A DNA stretch of 64,000 nucleotides from positions 334,556 through 398,555 of the forward strand of contig JAVBLN010000007.1 in assembly GCA_031553495.1 (NCBI GenBank), in the 5' to 3' direction. This DNA is from Pinibacter sp031553495 (GTDB lineage: Bacteria; Bacteroidota; Bacteroidia; Chitinophagales; Chitinophagaceae). The notes under the pieces were generated by a model. That model did not search any database, was not told the origin of the DNA, and worked only from the letters and a program-made list of their open reading frames with translations. The translations under genes and the position numbers were made by a program. Position 1 is the first letter of the stretch. Every line of letters starts with the position of its first letter. Shown here piece by piece: positions 1 through 7,780 of the stretch.

Positions 1-164
1 GAAGCTGTTTGAGTTATTTGCAAAATTTATTCATGCGGCCTAATTGCTTTTGTCGCAGGTAGCAGGTCACTGGTAGCAAGCGCGAGGAACTTGTGATAAT
101 TTCTAACAGCTTGAATAATGTAGTGTTTGCCCTTACTGAAACACCTGCAACTTGCATCCCGCTC

Positions 165-239
165 CATAGCATTACTACCGTACAAGTGAGTGACACAACG
201 ATGCTTAATAGTAGCACTCCCGCCGGTTCCAAAAAAAAT
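165..239 (-). repeat. Dispersed intergenic repeat, copy 1 (GTG type)
   Basis: Minus-orientation copy of the window-wide repeat. It reads from a TAGCATTACTACCG end through GTGAGTGACACAACG to a CGCCGGTTCC end followed by eight A. It lies upstream of recN. A 7-bp-period tract (GCAGGTA-like, about 55-90) precedes it and an AATCATTG octamer doublet follows it. Nothing else is recognisable in positions 1-408 apart from low-complexity TTTTCAAA-type sequence. Confidence 0.85.
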
Positions 240-408
240 CATTGAATCATTGAAACTTCCCAACATTTCCACATTATCTCAAACCCATTCATAAAGCATT
301 TTCAAATTTTCAAATTAGCACATTTTCAAATTAATATCCCACATTTTCACATTAAGTTTGCGAAGCCTTACTTAATACATTGCAGAATTAATAAATTTTA
401 AGATTTCC

Positions 409-2067
409 ATGCTCTCAAGATTATATATACAGAACTACGCGATTATTGATGAAATTGATATCCGTTTTTCCGGAAAACTAAATATTATAACGGGTGAAAC
501 TGGAGCCGGAAAATCAATACTGATGGGAGCATTGTCGCTTATACTGGGCGAACGTGCCGATAGCAGCGTGCTTTTGCAAAAGGATAAAAAATGTTTTATA
601 GAAGGTTATTTTGATGCCAATACTAAAAGTATAACAAAGTTTTTGAAGGCCAATGACCTTGATGAAGATGAACTAATTATTATTAGAAGGGAAATTGCCG
701 TTAGTGGCAAATCTCGTGCTTTTATAAATGATACTCCTGTTACGCTGGCTCAATTGCAACAGTTGAGCAGTATGCTTGTAGATCTGCATCAGCAGTTTGA
801 TTCACTGGCTTTAGGTGAAGCTGATTTTCAACGCGAAGCAATTGACGCGTTGGCAGGCAATGATGAACTTTTAAAGAAGTATAGAATAGTATATACGCAA
901 CTTAAAGACACTGAAAAAAAATTGGCGGAATTGCAAACTAAAAAAGACCAGTTTAATAAAGAGGCCGATTATCACCGGTTTCTTTATAACGAATTGGCTG
1001 ATGCAAATTTTGTTGAGCATGAATTGGAAGATGCAGATAGCGAGTTGAAACTTTTGGCCAATTCGGAAAATATAAAAGCAACGCTTACAAAAGTAAATTA
1101 TGAGTTGAGTGAATGTGAGCAACCGCTTGTGCAGCAATTAAAACAATTGGCCAACAATCTGCAGGGTTTAACTGATTATCACCCGGCGCTTTTGTCCATT
1201 GTGCAACGCATGCAAGCCGCTCAAATTGAATTATCAGATATATCCGGTGAAATAGAAGACATCAACGAAAAAGTGCACTATGACCCACAACGTATGGAGT
1301 TGCTGAATGAACGGTTGGCGGTGGGTTATAAATTGCTCAAAAAGCACGGATTGCATACTACGGCCGAGTTGCTGGATCTGAAAGCTTCTCTTGAAAAAAA
1401 GCTGGAAGCCGCTTTGAATGTGGATGAAGAAATTGCAGGTATTGAAAAAGAAGTGCAGGCCTTTACAGAAAAGGCTATGGAACTGGCGGAAAAAATTTCC
1501 GCAAAACGAAAAGCCCAAGCCAAACCATTTGAAGATAAAGTGAATGCTTTACTGTTACAGGTTGGTATGCCAAATGCCAGGCTGAAAGCGGTAGTGGAAG
1601 GCAGCAGAGAGAGCAACTTATATGAACATGGTTATGATAGTATAGAATTTTTATTTGATGCCAATAAAAGTAACCGGTTTGCTCCCATAAGAAAAGTGGC
1701 AAGTGGCGGTGAGCTTAGCCGTCTGATGCTTTGTATCAAGTCGCTGGTGGCCGCATCGATGGATTTGCCAACAATGATATTTGATGAAATTGATACCGGT
1801 ATTTCCGGTGAAGCGGCAAAACAGGTGGGCGCCATAATGAAAACACTGGCTTCATCAAGGCAGGTAATTTCCATAACGCACCAACCGCAAATTGCAGGCA
1901 AGGCCGATGCTCATTTCTTCGTATATAAGCAAATGTCAGGCAGCAGTGTAAAAACCAATATAAGGCAATTATCAAATGAAGAGCGAATAACCGCTATTGC
2001 CAAAATGCTTGGCGGCGAACAGCCCAGTGCCGCGGCTCTCGAAAATGCGAGGGAAATGATCGGTTGA
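409..2067 (+). CDS. recN: DNA repair protein RecN
   Basis: SMC-like ATPase of double-strand break repair that acts with RecA on the nucleoid. The N-terminus carries the Walker A motif GETGAGKS (about residues 29-36). The middle is a long charged coiled-coil region (about 150-380). The C-terminus has the ABC signature ASGGELSRLML and a Walker B stretch MIFDEIDTGISGE. At 552 residues it is almost exactly the usual RecN length, so it is complete. The ATG at 409 is the only start that keeps the conserved N-terminal beta strand LSRLYIQNYAIID. No operon partner is visible: the next gene starts 378 bp downstream, beyond a dispersed repeat. Confidence 0.96.
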   Translation: MLSRLYIQNYAIIDEIDIRFSGKLNIITGETGAGKSILMGALSLILGERADSSVLLQKDKKCFIEGYFDANTKSITKFLKANDLDEDELIIIRREIAVSGKSRAFINDTPVTLAQLQQLSSMLVDLHQQFDSLALGEADFQREAIDALAGNDELLKKYRIVYTQLKDTEKKLAELQTKKDQFNKEADYHRFLYNELADANFVEHELEDADSELKLLANSENIKATLTKVNYELSECEQPLVQQLKQLANNLQGLTDYHPALLSIVQRMQAAQIELSDISGEIEDINEKVHYDPQRMELLNERLAVGYKLLKKHGLHTTAELLDLKASLEKKLEAALNVDEEIAGIEKEVQAFTEKAMELAEKISAKRKAQAKPFEDKVNALLLQVGMPNARLKAVVEGSRESNLYEHGYDSIEFLFDANKSNRFAPIRKVASGGELSRLMLCIKSLVAASMDLPTMIFDEIDTGISGEAAKQVGAIMKTLASSRQVISITHQPQIAGKADAHFFVYKQMSGSSVKTNIRQLSNEERITAIAKMLGGEQPSAAALENAREMIG

Positions 2068-2097
2068 TTAAATCATTGAATTATTCTTGTTCCGTTG

Positions 2098-2203
2098 TAT
2101 ACTGCATGCCGCATAAAAATGTGCAATGTTTTTTTGGGAACAAGCGGTGTTGCTACTATTAAGCATCGTTGTGTCACTCACTTGTACGGTTGTAATTCTA
2201 TTC
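2098..2203 (+). repeat. Dispersed intergenic repeat, copy 2 (GTG type, with outer flank)
   Basis: Plus-orientation copy: T-tract, GGGAACAAGCGGTG, then GCTACTATTAAGC, core GTGTCAC and end GTAATTCTATTC. The outer left flank (TATACTGCATGCCGCAT, then AAAATGTGCA) resembles the terminal inverted repeat of the complete copy at 18614-18772. The right outer flank is missing. It lies between recN and fabI. Confidence 0.85.
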
Positions 2204-2380
2204 GGCAAATGATCTAATTATTAAAACATTGAATGATCGAAAGCTGCTTAATTTCCCAATTACCTCCACTAATAAAGACTGTTTGTTATAAACAAAACAG
2301 TCATATTCATTTTTAAATTAGCAAATTTTCAAATTTCCCCTCACATTATCACAATCAAAATAGCATGCTATTTTATTTTT

Positions 2381-2388
2381 TACTTTTG
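2381..2388 (+). promoter_or_regulatory. Putative fabI promoter -7 box
   Basis: TACTTTTG matches the Bacteroidota -7 consensus TAnnTTTG and would give a leader of about 50 nt before fabI. No clear TTG -33 box is seen at the expected distance. Confidence 0.4.
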
Positions 2389-2445
2389 TCTCTTTACTTA
2401 ATATCTTAGCCGCTTTAAAAAATAATTAGTTTTTAATCACACAAT

Positions 2446-3258
2446 ATGGCTTACAATTTATTAAAAGGCAAAAAAGGAATCATATTTGGCGCACTGGATG
2501 AAAAATCTCTAGCCTGGAGAACTGCGTTGCGTTGTCATGAGGAAGGCGCTCAACTAGTATTAACCAATGCTCCTGTAGCATTGCGTATGGGTGAGATCAA
2601 TAAACTGGCGGAGGCGGTAAACGCACCGGTAATAGGAGCAGATGTTACAAATGATGAAGATCTGCAAAAACTTATTCAGGGTGCTATGGATCATTTCGGT
2701 GGCAAATTTGATTTCATATTGCATTCTGTAGGTATGAGTCTTAATGTGCGTAAGGGTAAGAGCTATACCGAAATTGATTATGGCTTTACACAAAAAACGT
2801 TGGATATTTCCGCGGTTAGCCTGCACCGTGTGTTGCGCACAGCGTGGGATTTAGATGCAATAAATGAATGGGGTAGCGTAGTGGCGCTTTCATACATTGC
2901 GGCGCAGCGTGTATTCCCGGATTATAATGAAATGGCTGATGCAAAAGCATTGTTGGAAAGTATTGCAAGAAGTTTTGGATATCATTATGGTGTAAAAAGG
3001 AAAGTGCGTATTAATACCATTTCGCAATCGCCAACCAACACAACTGCCGGAAGCGGTGTAAAAGGGTTTGACGGATTTATTGAATATGCCGAAAAAATGA
3101 GTCCGTTAGGAAATGCGACTGCCGATCAGTGTGCTGATTACATTGTAGCAATGTTCAGCGATCTTACAAGAATGGTTACAATGCAAAATCTTTTTCACGA
3201 TGGAGGCTTTTCCTTTACCGGGGTTACAGCAGATGTGATTGGGCAAATGGATAAATAG
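2446..3258 (+). CDS. fabI: Enoyl-[acyl-carrier-protein] reductase (NADH), FabI type
   Basis: Reduces the trans-2-enoyl-ACP double bond in the last step of each cycle of type II fatty acid synthesis, in the cytoplasm. It is a short-chain dehydrogenase fold of 270 residues. The dinucleotide region IIFGALDEKSLAW is near the N-terminus. The catalytic set of the FabI family is visible as Tyr150, Tyr160 and Lys167 in SYIAAQRVFPDYNEMADAK, matching Tyr146/Tyr156/Lys163 of the E. coli enzyme. The residue spacing Y-x6-K identifies FabI rather than FabL or FabV. It stands alone, with its own TAnnTTTG promoter candidate about 60 bp upstream. Confidence 0.95.
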   Translation: MAYNLLKGKKGIIFGALDEKSLAWRTALRCHEEGAQLVLTNAPVALRMGEINKLAEAVNAPVIGADVTNDEDLQKLIQGAMDHFGGKFDFILHSVGMSLNVRKGKSYTEIDYGFTQKTLDISAVSLHRVLRTAWDLDAINEWGSVVALSYIAAQRVFPDYNEMADAKALLESIARSFGYHYGVKRKVRINTISQSPTNTTAGSGVKGFDGFIEYAEKMSPLGNATADQCADYIVAMFSDLTRMVTMQNLFHDGGFSFTGVTADVIGQMDK

Positions 3259-3262
3259 AGAA

Positions 3263-3342
3263 GCCGGAAATCAGAAATCAGCGGGCAGTACACACAGCGG
3301 GCTAATTTGACCTCTGACCTCTGATTTCTAATTTCCTACCAC
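3263..3342. repeat. Degenerate 7-bp-period tracts
   Basis: Two short runs with seven-base period: GGAAATC AGAAATC AGCGGGC near 3266, and GACCTCT GACCTCT GATTTCT AATTTCC near 3309. They are nearly reverse complements of each other, so together they could form an imperfect hairpin between fabI and the convergent YceI gene. Confidence 0.55.
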
Positions 3343-3870
3343 TATCAGATTCACTTTTACCTTATCGGAAAGTGTCATACTGCTGCCTCCCACATTATAA
3401 TCGCGCCTGTTTATTTCAAAATTGCCTTTGAGTATAATACCATTGCCTTGTGGAGTAGCAGAGAATTTAAAACTAATGGTTTTTGTTACATCTTTTATGG
3501 TAAGCCTACCTGTAACAGTATATTCGCCTTTGCCGGCAGAAGTTATTTTATCGCTAGCAAAACTAAGTTTTGGAAATTTTTCTACATTGAAAAAGTCCTC
3601 TTTGCGAAGATGATTATCTCTGGATTCGTTATCGGTATTTACAGATTTCGCTTCTACGTGAACATTAAAAAATGACGATGAAAGATCATTGGGATTGAAT
3701 GTGATTTGTCCGGCTAAGCCACCAAAAGTGCCATTGAAGGTAATTCCCATGTTTTTAATACTGAACTTAATTGCAGAAGCACTTGCATCAGGAGTGTATT
3801 GCTGAGCAAATGAAAGATTCATGCTTAAGCCCAAAACTAAAAGTGATAGTATAAATTGGATTTTTTTCAT
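3328..3870 (-). CDS. YceI-family periplasmic protein
   Basis: A 180-residue exported protein of the YceI family, whose lipocalin-like barrel binds polyisoprenoid-type lipids in the family's characterised members. Residues 1-22 (MKKIQFILSLLVLGLSMNLS) form a typical signal peptide ending before FAQQ. The mature part shows the family hallmarks: an early IKFSIKNMG strand, GTITFN-type strand pairs, DNESRDNHLRKEDFFNVEKFP (here split over two segments) and a C-terminal DKVKVNLIVVG strand. The ATG at 3870 is preferred over an upstream in-frame TTG because it puts the basic residues directly before the hydrophobic core. The ligand is unknown. The gene is monocistronic by its surroundings. Confidence 0.88.
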   Translation of the reverse strand: MKKIQFILSLLVLGLSMNLSFAQQYTPDASASAIKFSIKNMGITFNGTFGGLAGQITFNPNDLSSSFFNVHVEAKSVNTDNESRDNHLRKEDFFNVEKFPKLSFASDKITSAGKGEYTVTGRLTIKDVTKTISFKFSATPQGNGIILKGNFEINRRDYNVGGSSMTLSDKVKVNLIVVGN

Positions 3871-4001
3871 AATAATCAACTATTTTTTATCGCATGACAA
3901 TTGTTAGTTTTTTAGAATTTTTATGTCAAAAACGTAAGACGCAAGTTAATTAATTGCCTGACTAAAAACATGGTCGTTTGTAAAATAATAGTAAAACAAA
4001 A

Positions 4002-4031
4002 AAGCCGTTTACAAAATAATGTAAACGGCTT
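4002..4031 (-). terminator. Rho-independent terminator of the DUF2795 gene
   Basis: Perfect 11-bp stem AAGCCGTTTAC / GTAAACGGCTT with an 8-nt loop. On the minus strand it is followed by TTTTGTTTT. It sits 30 bp after the stop codon of the DUF2795 gene. The AT-rich other side may let it act in both directions. Confidence 0.85.
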
Positions 4032-4060
4032 AATATTTTTTTAACGAGGTGTTTTACTCT

Positions 4061-4282
4061 TTAATATTCATCTTCATTAAAGAAAAAGTCTTCCTGGGAA
4101 GGATAATCCGGCCATATATCGTCAATGCCCTCATAAATTTCGCCTTCATCTTCCAATTCCTGGAGATTTTCTACCACCTCTATTGGCGCGCCGCTACGAA
4201 TGGCATAATCTATAAGCTCATCTTTAGTAGCGGGCCAAGGTGCGTCTTCCAGATATGATGCTAATTCAAGTGTCCAGAACAT
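4061..4282 (-). CDS. DUF2795-type small acidic protein
   Basis: A 73-residue, strongly acidic cytosolic protein with no signal or membrane segment. The central sequence WPATKDELIDYAIRSGAP followed by VVENLQELEDEGEIYE matches the pattern of DUF2795, a small helical domain found across Bacteroidota. The C-terminus is rich in Asp, Glu and Phe. No biochemical role is established for such proteins. It is a single gene with a good terminator immediately downstream. Confidence 0.75.
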   Translation of the reverse strand: MFWTLELASYLEDAPWPATKDELIDYAIRSGAPIEVVENLQELEDEGEIYEGIDDIWPDYPSQEDFFFNEDEY

Positions 4283-4491
4283 CTTTCTACTTTTTTATTT
4301 ATAAACGTAAATACAAATTGCTTATTTGTACCTACTCAATTTTTTCGCAAAAGTAGTGGTTAAAACGGTAATTCCAAATCTGTTTTGTCGGCAGTCATAA
4401 AGTTTTTATTAATATTGCTTTGTGTGTCTGAAAACAGTGAGATTTCGCTCTTTTGGAATTCAATTTATTTAATACAAACACCCATTCAATT

Positions 4492-5145
4492 ATGCTTATT
4501 GCAAGGGACATTCATAAAAAATACGGTAATCTGGAAGTGCTGAAAGGCGTAGACGTAAGCATACACACAGGTGAAATAGTTAGTATCGTTGGCTCCTCCG
4601 GTGCAGGAAAAAGCACATTATTGCATATTCTTGGTACACTGGATCAGCCCGATAGCGGATCTGTGGAATTGGAGGGCAATATTTATCACAAACTTTCAGG
4701 TAAAAAACTGGCTAATTTCCGCAACTCGAACATTGGTTTTGTTTTTCAGTTTCACCATTTATTACCCGAATTTTCCGCTATAGAAAATATCTGCATTCCC
4801 GGTTGGATTGCAGGCCGAAAGAAAAAAGAAGTCGCAGACCGGGCATTGGAATTGTTACATCTTTTAGGAATTGATAACCGGAAGGATAATAAACCACAAG
4901 CTCTCTCAGGCGGCGAGCAGCAGCGTGTGGCTGTTGCCAGGGCGCTGATCAATAATCCTAAAATTGTTTTCGCAGATGAGCCTACGGGTAATCTCGATTC
5001 TATAAACGCCAGGGAACTTCACCAGCTTTTTTTTGATTTACGCAAACAGTTTAACCAAACCTTCCTTATCGTTACCCATAACGAAGAACTGGCAAAAATG
5101 AGCGACCGCATTTTGCATATGAAAGACGGGAAAATGCTTGTTTAA
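4492..5145 (+). CDS. lolD: ABC transporter ATP-binding protein, LolD-like
   Basis: ATPase of the MacB/LolD subfamily, 217 residues. It shows Walker A GSSGAGKSTLLH, Q-loop FVFQFHHLLPEF, signature LSGGEQQRVAVARAL, Walker B IVFADEPTGNLD and the H-loop VTHNEEL. The HHLLPEFSA.ENICIP context is that of lipoprotein-releasing LolD proteins, which power transfer of lipoproteins from the inner membrane to LolA. The start at 4492 (MLIARDIHKKYG) is used because the 13 residues before it in frame are not family-like. No LolC/E permease is adjacent, so the partner must be encoded elsewhere and the substrate is inferred. Confidence 0.85.
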   Translation: MLIARDIHKKYGNLEVLKGVDVSIHTGEIVSIVGSSGAGKSTLLHILGTLDQPDSGSVELEGNIYHKLSGKKLANFRNSNIGFVFQFHHLLPEFSAIENICIPGWIAGRKKKEVADRALELLHLLGIDNRKDNKPQALSGGEQQRVAVARALINNPKIVFADEPTGNLDSINARELHQLFFDLRKQFNQTFLIVTHNEELAKMSDRILHMKDGKMLV

Positions 5146-5203
5146 TTTGAAAATGTGCTAATTATGTTATGTTCCTTGTGGTTTTAAAAAAACTCATCGG
5201 TGT

Positions 5204-5767
5204 CTAGTTCGTCCTCGGTTTCCAGGGTATTTCCGGCACGTGAGTTATGTGGCCGATATATCTTGCAAGTACAAACAAGAAATCACTAAGGCGGTTGAGA
5301 TATCTGATTATCCGGGTGTCTATAAACAATTCCTGAGATTGCATATTAACACACAATCTTTCAGTTCTGCGGCAAATGCATCTTGCAATGTGTATGTGCG
5401 ATACCGTTATACTGCCTCCCGGTAAAATGAAATTTTTCATTTCCGGTAAAATAGTATGCATTCGATCAATCTCTTTTTCCAGCAACTGAATATCTTCATC
5501 CTTCAGGTCGGGAATTTTTAAGGAAGGAGCTTTGTCTGGGTCACTTGCAAGCGAAGAGCCAATGGTGAACAGCCGGTCCTGAATTTCTTTTAGTAATAAT
5601 TTGCTTTGCTCGTCAGTAATAAGATCATTTACCAAACCAATATAAGAATTCAATTCATCTACGGTTCCATAAGTTTCTATCCGTATATGAGATTTGGGAA
5701 CCTTTGTTCCGCCTATTAATGAGGTAGTGCCTTTATCGCCGGTTTTAGTATAAATTTTTGCAGACAT
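5204..5767 (-). CDS. Cob(I)yrinic acid a,c-diamide adenosyltransferase (PduO/MMAB type)
   Basis: Transfers the adenosyl group of ATP to cob(I)alamin, making coenzyme B12. The N-terminus has the ATP-binding signature TKTGDKGTTSLIGG followed by RIETYGTVDELNSYIGL. The helical core carries the family motif R-C-I-C-R-R-T-E-R. At 187 residues it has the usual length. The ATG at 5767 is chosen over a TTG two codons upstream. In a genome of this kind it probably serves methylmalonyl-CoA mutase or a class II ribonucleotide reductase. Neither is in this window, so the role is family-based. Confidence 0.93.
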   Translation of the reverse strand: MSAKIYTKTGDKGTTSLIGGTKVPKSHIRIETYGTVDELNSYIGLVNDLITDEQSKLLLKEIQDRLFTIGSSLASDPDKAPSLKIPDLKDEDIQLLEKEIDRMHTILPEMKNFILPGGSITVSHIHIARCICRRTERLCVNMQSQELFIDTRIIRYLNRLSDFLFVLARYIGHITHVPEIPWKPRTN

Positions 5768-5816
5768 ACACAAATAATTGAATGATTAAATTATTGGATC
5801 ATTGAATGGTTGTACG
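5764..5816. repeat. 8-bp-period tract
   Basis: Degenerate octamers ATTGAATG, ATTAAATT, ATTGGATC, ATTGAATG run without interruption just upstream of the adenosyltransferase gene. This is the same octamer family seen at about 235-255, 2065-2085, 7580-7600, 9520-9545 and 12225-12245. Confidence 0.5.
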
Positions 5817-5929
5817 AAACGCTGAGCTTTCTATAGAAAAGGATTTTGTAAGGCGATGAATATTTTACTACTGTATAATGGCAAAGCAAAGTTCAAAGAG
5901 AACTAGCACACTAATTGTTTGAGATGATA

Positions 5930-6003
5930 TTTTTGGTACCGGCGGCGGTATTTCATGGCATCATCGTTGCGTCGCATTCCGTTCGTCTGTAGTAATTCTA
6001 TTC
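5930..6003 (+). repeat. Dispersed intergenic repeat, copy 3 (GCG type)
   Basis: Plus-orientation divergent copy: TTTTTGGTACCGGCGGCGG, then TTTCATGGCATCATCG, core GCGTCGC, and the conserved end GTAGTAATTCTATTC. It is paired head-to-head with copy 4, about 175 bp away in the same gap. Confidence 0.75.
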
Positions 6004-6035
6004 ATCAATTTAAAATATTCAGGCTTGTTGTTAGC

Positions 6036-6070
6036 CATATGTCCTACACCTCAAAGGTGTAGGACATATG
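6036..6070. repeat. Perfect 16-bp inverted repeat
   Basis: CATATGTCCTACACCT, loop CAA, then the exact complement. It lies between repeat copies 3 and 4. It has no T-tract, so it does not read as a terminator. Confidence 0.85.
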
Positions 6071-6177
6071 TGTACAAAATTCTGTCCAGGCACCTTTCCT
6101 CTGCTACCTCCCACCGCTGATTTCAGAATTGTTTGACTGTACCAAAATTCCGCAACCTGTAACTTGCAACCGCTCAG

Positions 6178-6248
6178 TAGCATTACTGCCGTACAAGTGA
6201 GTGACACAACGATGCTTAATAGTAGCACTACCGCTGATTTCCAAAAAA
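6178..6248 (-). repeat. Dispersed intergenic repeat, copy 4 (GTG type)
   Basis: Minus-orientation copy: TAGCATTACTGCC, GTGAGTGACACAACG, AATAGTAGCACTACCGCTG and A-tract. It is the partner of copy 3 in a head-to-head pair. Confidence 0.85.
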
Positions 6249-6331
6249 TAATTCTTAGAACTTAGAGACCCCTCAAAACATTGAATAAAAACTATCCTGC
6301 AACCTCAATTATTCAATAACTTAATAATTAG

Positions 6332-7042
6332 TTAGTGGTGCATCATTAAGGCTTCGGCTATTGGTTTATCCCATTCTACAACGCCATCGCGCAGGCGCAC
6401 TATGCGATGCGCATATTCTGCGATGTCTTCTTCGTGGGTTACCAGCACCACGGTGTTTCCGGCTTCCTGTATGGTGTTGAAAACCTCCATAATTTCTTTC
6501 GATGTTCTGGAATCCAGGTTTCCGGTGGGCTCATCGGCCAAAATAATAGAGGGGTTATTCACCAGTGCCCGTGCTATGGCCACACGTTGTATTTGTCCGC
6601 CACTCATTTCGTTTGGCTTGTGATGGCTTCTGTCGGCAAGGCCCACTTTTGCCAGCACATCTTTTGCTCTTTCTATTCTTTGCTTTCTTTTCAGCCCGGC
6701 ATATATAAGAGGAAGCGCCACATTTTCGGCGGCGGTAAGGCGGGGCAGCAGGTTGAACTGTTGAAACACAAAGCCGATCTCTTTATTTCTCACTTCCGCC
6801 AATGCGTCATCGGGCATGGTGCTTACATCGTGACCATTCAGTACATATTTTCCGGCAGTAGGGGAGTCCAGGCATCCAAGAATATTCATTAAAGTACTTT
6901 TTCCGGATCCGGAGGGGCCCATAAGTGCAACGTATTCATTTTTGAAAATATTCAGCGAAATTCCATTTAATACGGGAAGAGCGTGTTTTCCCATAAAATA
7001 ACTTTTCTGGATATTTTCTAAATGAATGATGGATTGACTCAT
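6332..7042 (-). CDS. ABC transporter ATP-binding protein, MacB/LolD family
   Basis: Cytosolic ATPase subunit, 236 residues: Walker A GPSGSGKSTLMN, Q-loop FVFQQFNLLPRL, signature MSGGQIQRVAIARALV, Walker B IILADEPTGNLDS and H-loop LVTHEED. The FNLLPRLTAAENV segment is typical of MacB-type exporters that extrude peptides, macrolides or lipid-linked substrates using energy without translocating through the ATPase itself. Its start lies only 2 bp after the gatC stop, so the two are cotranscribed. No permease follows, because the gap downstream holds repeats. The substrate is unknown. Confidence 0.9.
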   Translation of the reverse strand: MSQSIIHLENIQKSYFMGKHALPVLNGISLNIFKNEYVALMGPSGSGKSTLMNILGCLDSPTAGKYVLNGHDVSTMPDDALAEVRNKEIGFVFQQFNLLPRLTAAENVALPLIYAGLKRKQRIERAKDVLAKVGLADRSHHKPNEMSGGQIQRVAIARALVNNPSIILADEPTGNLDSRTSKEIMEVFNTIQEAGNTVVLVTHEEDIAEYAHRIVRLRDGVVEWDKPIAEALMMHH

Positions 7043-7044
7043 AT

Positions 7045-7335
7045 TTATTTTTGTATAACTTTTGGCACTTTAAAATAGTTTGCATCGGCACGTGGTGCAT
7101 TTTGCAAAGCTTCATGCTTTGGCATCGAGCCTTTCACAACATCCTCACGGTAAGCATTGGTTACATTGGTCATGTGCAGCAAAGGCTCGGTTCCGGAAGT
7201 GTTTACTTCCTTCAGCTTTTCTACAAAAGCGATCATTTTGCCAAGGTCTTTTTTTATTTCTTGTGTTTCCTGCTCATTAAAACTGAGCCTGGCTAATGCC
7301 GCCAAATCTGCTACTAATTTATCGGTTACTTCCAT
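7045..7335 (-). CDS. gatC: Asp-tRNA(Asn)/Glu-tRNA(Gln) amidotransferase subunit C
   Basis: Small subunit of the GatCAB complex, which converts Glu-tRNA(Gln) or Asp-tRNA(Asn) to the amide form. The 96 residues show the GatC pattern: VADLAALARLSFNEQE at the N-terminus, LGKMIAFVEKLKEVNTSG in the middle and EPLLHMTNVTN, then REDVVKGSMPKHEALQNAP at the end. It is first in a two-gene operon with the ABC ATPase. gatA and gatB are not in the window. This end is divergent from trpS across a 445-bp gap filled with octamer tracts and a dispersed repeat. Confidence 0.94.
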   Translation of the reverse strand: MEVTDKLVADLAALARLSFNEQETQEIKKDLGKMIAFVEKLKEVNTSGTEPLLHMTNVTNAYREDVVKGSMPKHEALQNAPRADANYFKVPKVIQK

Positions 7336-7344
7336 ATAAACAAA

Positions 7345-7435
7345 AATAAGGGATTTGAAAATGTGGAAATGTAGGAAATGTGAGGAATGAATTTGAAAAT
7401 GTGCTAATTTGAAAATTTGAAAATGCTATTATGAG
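7345..7435. repeat. Low-complexity TTTGAAAA octamer tract
   Basis: Degenerate runs of TTTGAAAA alternating with ATGTGCTAA and AATGTGAGG units, upstream of gatC. The complementary type (TTTTCAAA with AGCACA) fills 7600-7760 before trpS, and similar tracts occur at 290-355, 2310-2360, 12270-12305 and 14975-15015. Confidence 0.6.
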
Positions 7436-7462
7436 GGCGATCATTATATGTACAATCACTTT

Positions 7463-7583
7463 TATACTTTACGCAGCATAAATTTGTACATGAATGCTTA
7501 ACCTTGCCGAATAGCATTACTACCGTACAAGTGAGTGACACAACGATGCTTAATAGTAGCAATACCGCCGGTCCCATAAAAAT
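7463..7583 (-). repeat. Dispersed intergenic repeat, copy 5 (GTG type, left terminal repeat kept)
   Basis: Minus-orientation copy with a well preserved outer left flank TATACTTTACGCAGCATAAA, followed by GAATGCTTAACCTTGCCG. The body then reads ATTACTACCG, GTGACAC and ATACCGCCGGTCCC. The right outer flank is replaced by an octamer tract. It lies in the divergent gatC/trpS gap. Confidence 0.88.
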
Positions 7584-7599
7584 CATTGAATTATTGAAA

Positions 7600-7760
7600 G
7601 GACCCCGGCATTTTCAAATTCATTTCCACATTCTCACATTAACAAGGTTTGTTCAAAACAAGAAACAAAACCCATGCACAAAGCATTTTCAAATTAGCAC
7701 ATTTTCAAATTTTCAAATTCATTTCACATTCCTCACATTTCCCACATTTTCAAACTACTC
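7600..7760. repeat. Low-complexity TTTTCAAA octamer tract
   Basis: About 160 bp of degenerate TTTTCAAA, TTAGCACA and TTCACATT units with roughly 8-bp period, directly before trpS. It has stop codons and no coding character, which argues against any trpS start upstream of 7781. Confidence 0.6.
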
Positions 7761-7765
7761 TTTCT

Positions 7766-7773
7766 TATCTTCG
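7766..7773 (+). promoter_or_regulatory. Putative trpS -7 box, leaderless transcript
   Basis: TATCTTCG is one base from TAnnTTTG and ends 7 bp before the trpS ATG, so transcription would begin at or next to the start codon. No TTG -33 box is clear. Confidence 0.3.
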
Positions 7774-7780
7774 CCCGGTT

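Noticed and set aside
14..232. Short minus-strand reading frame with the segment LLLSIVVSLTCTVVML
   Set aside because: This peptide is the translation of the dispersed repeat itself. The same segment appears in frames over copies 1, 4, 5 and 12, so it is a by-product of repeat sequence and not a protein family.
6407..6892. 161-residue plus-strand frame
   Set aside because: Antisense to a well conserved ABC ATPase gene.
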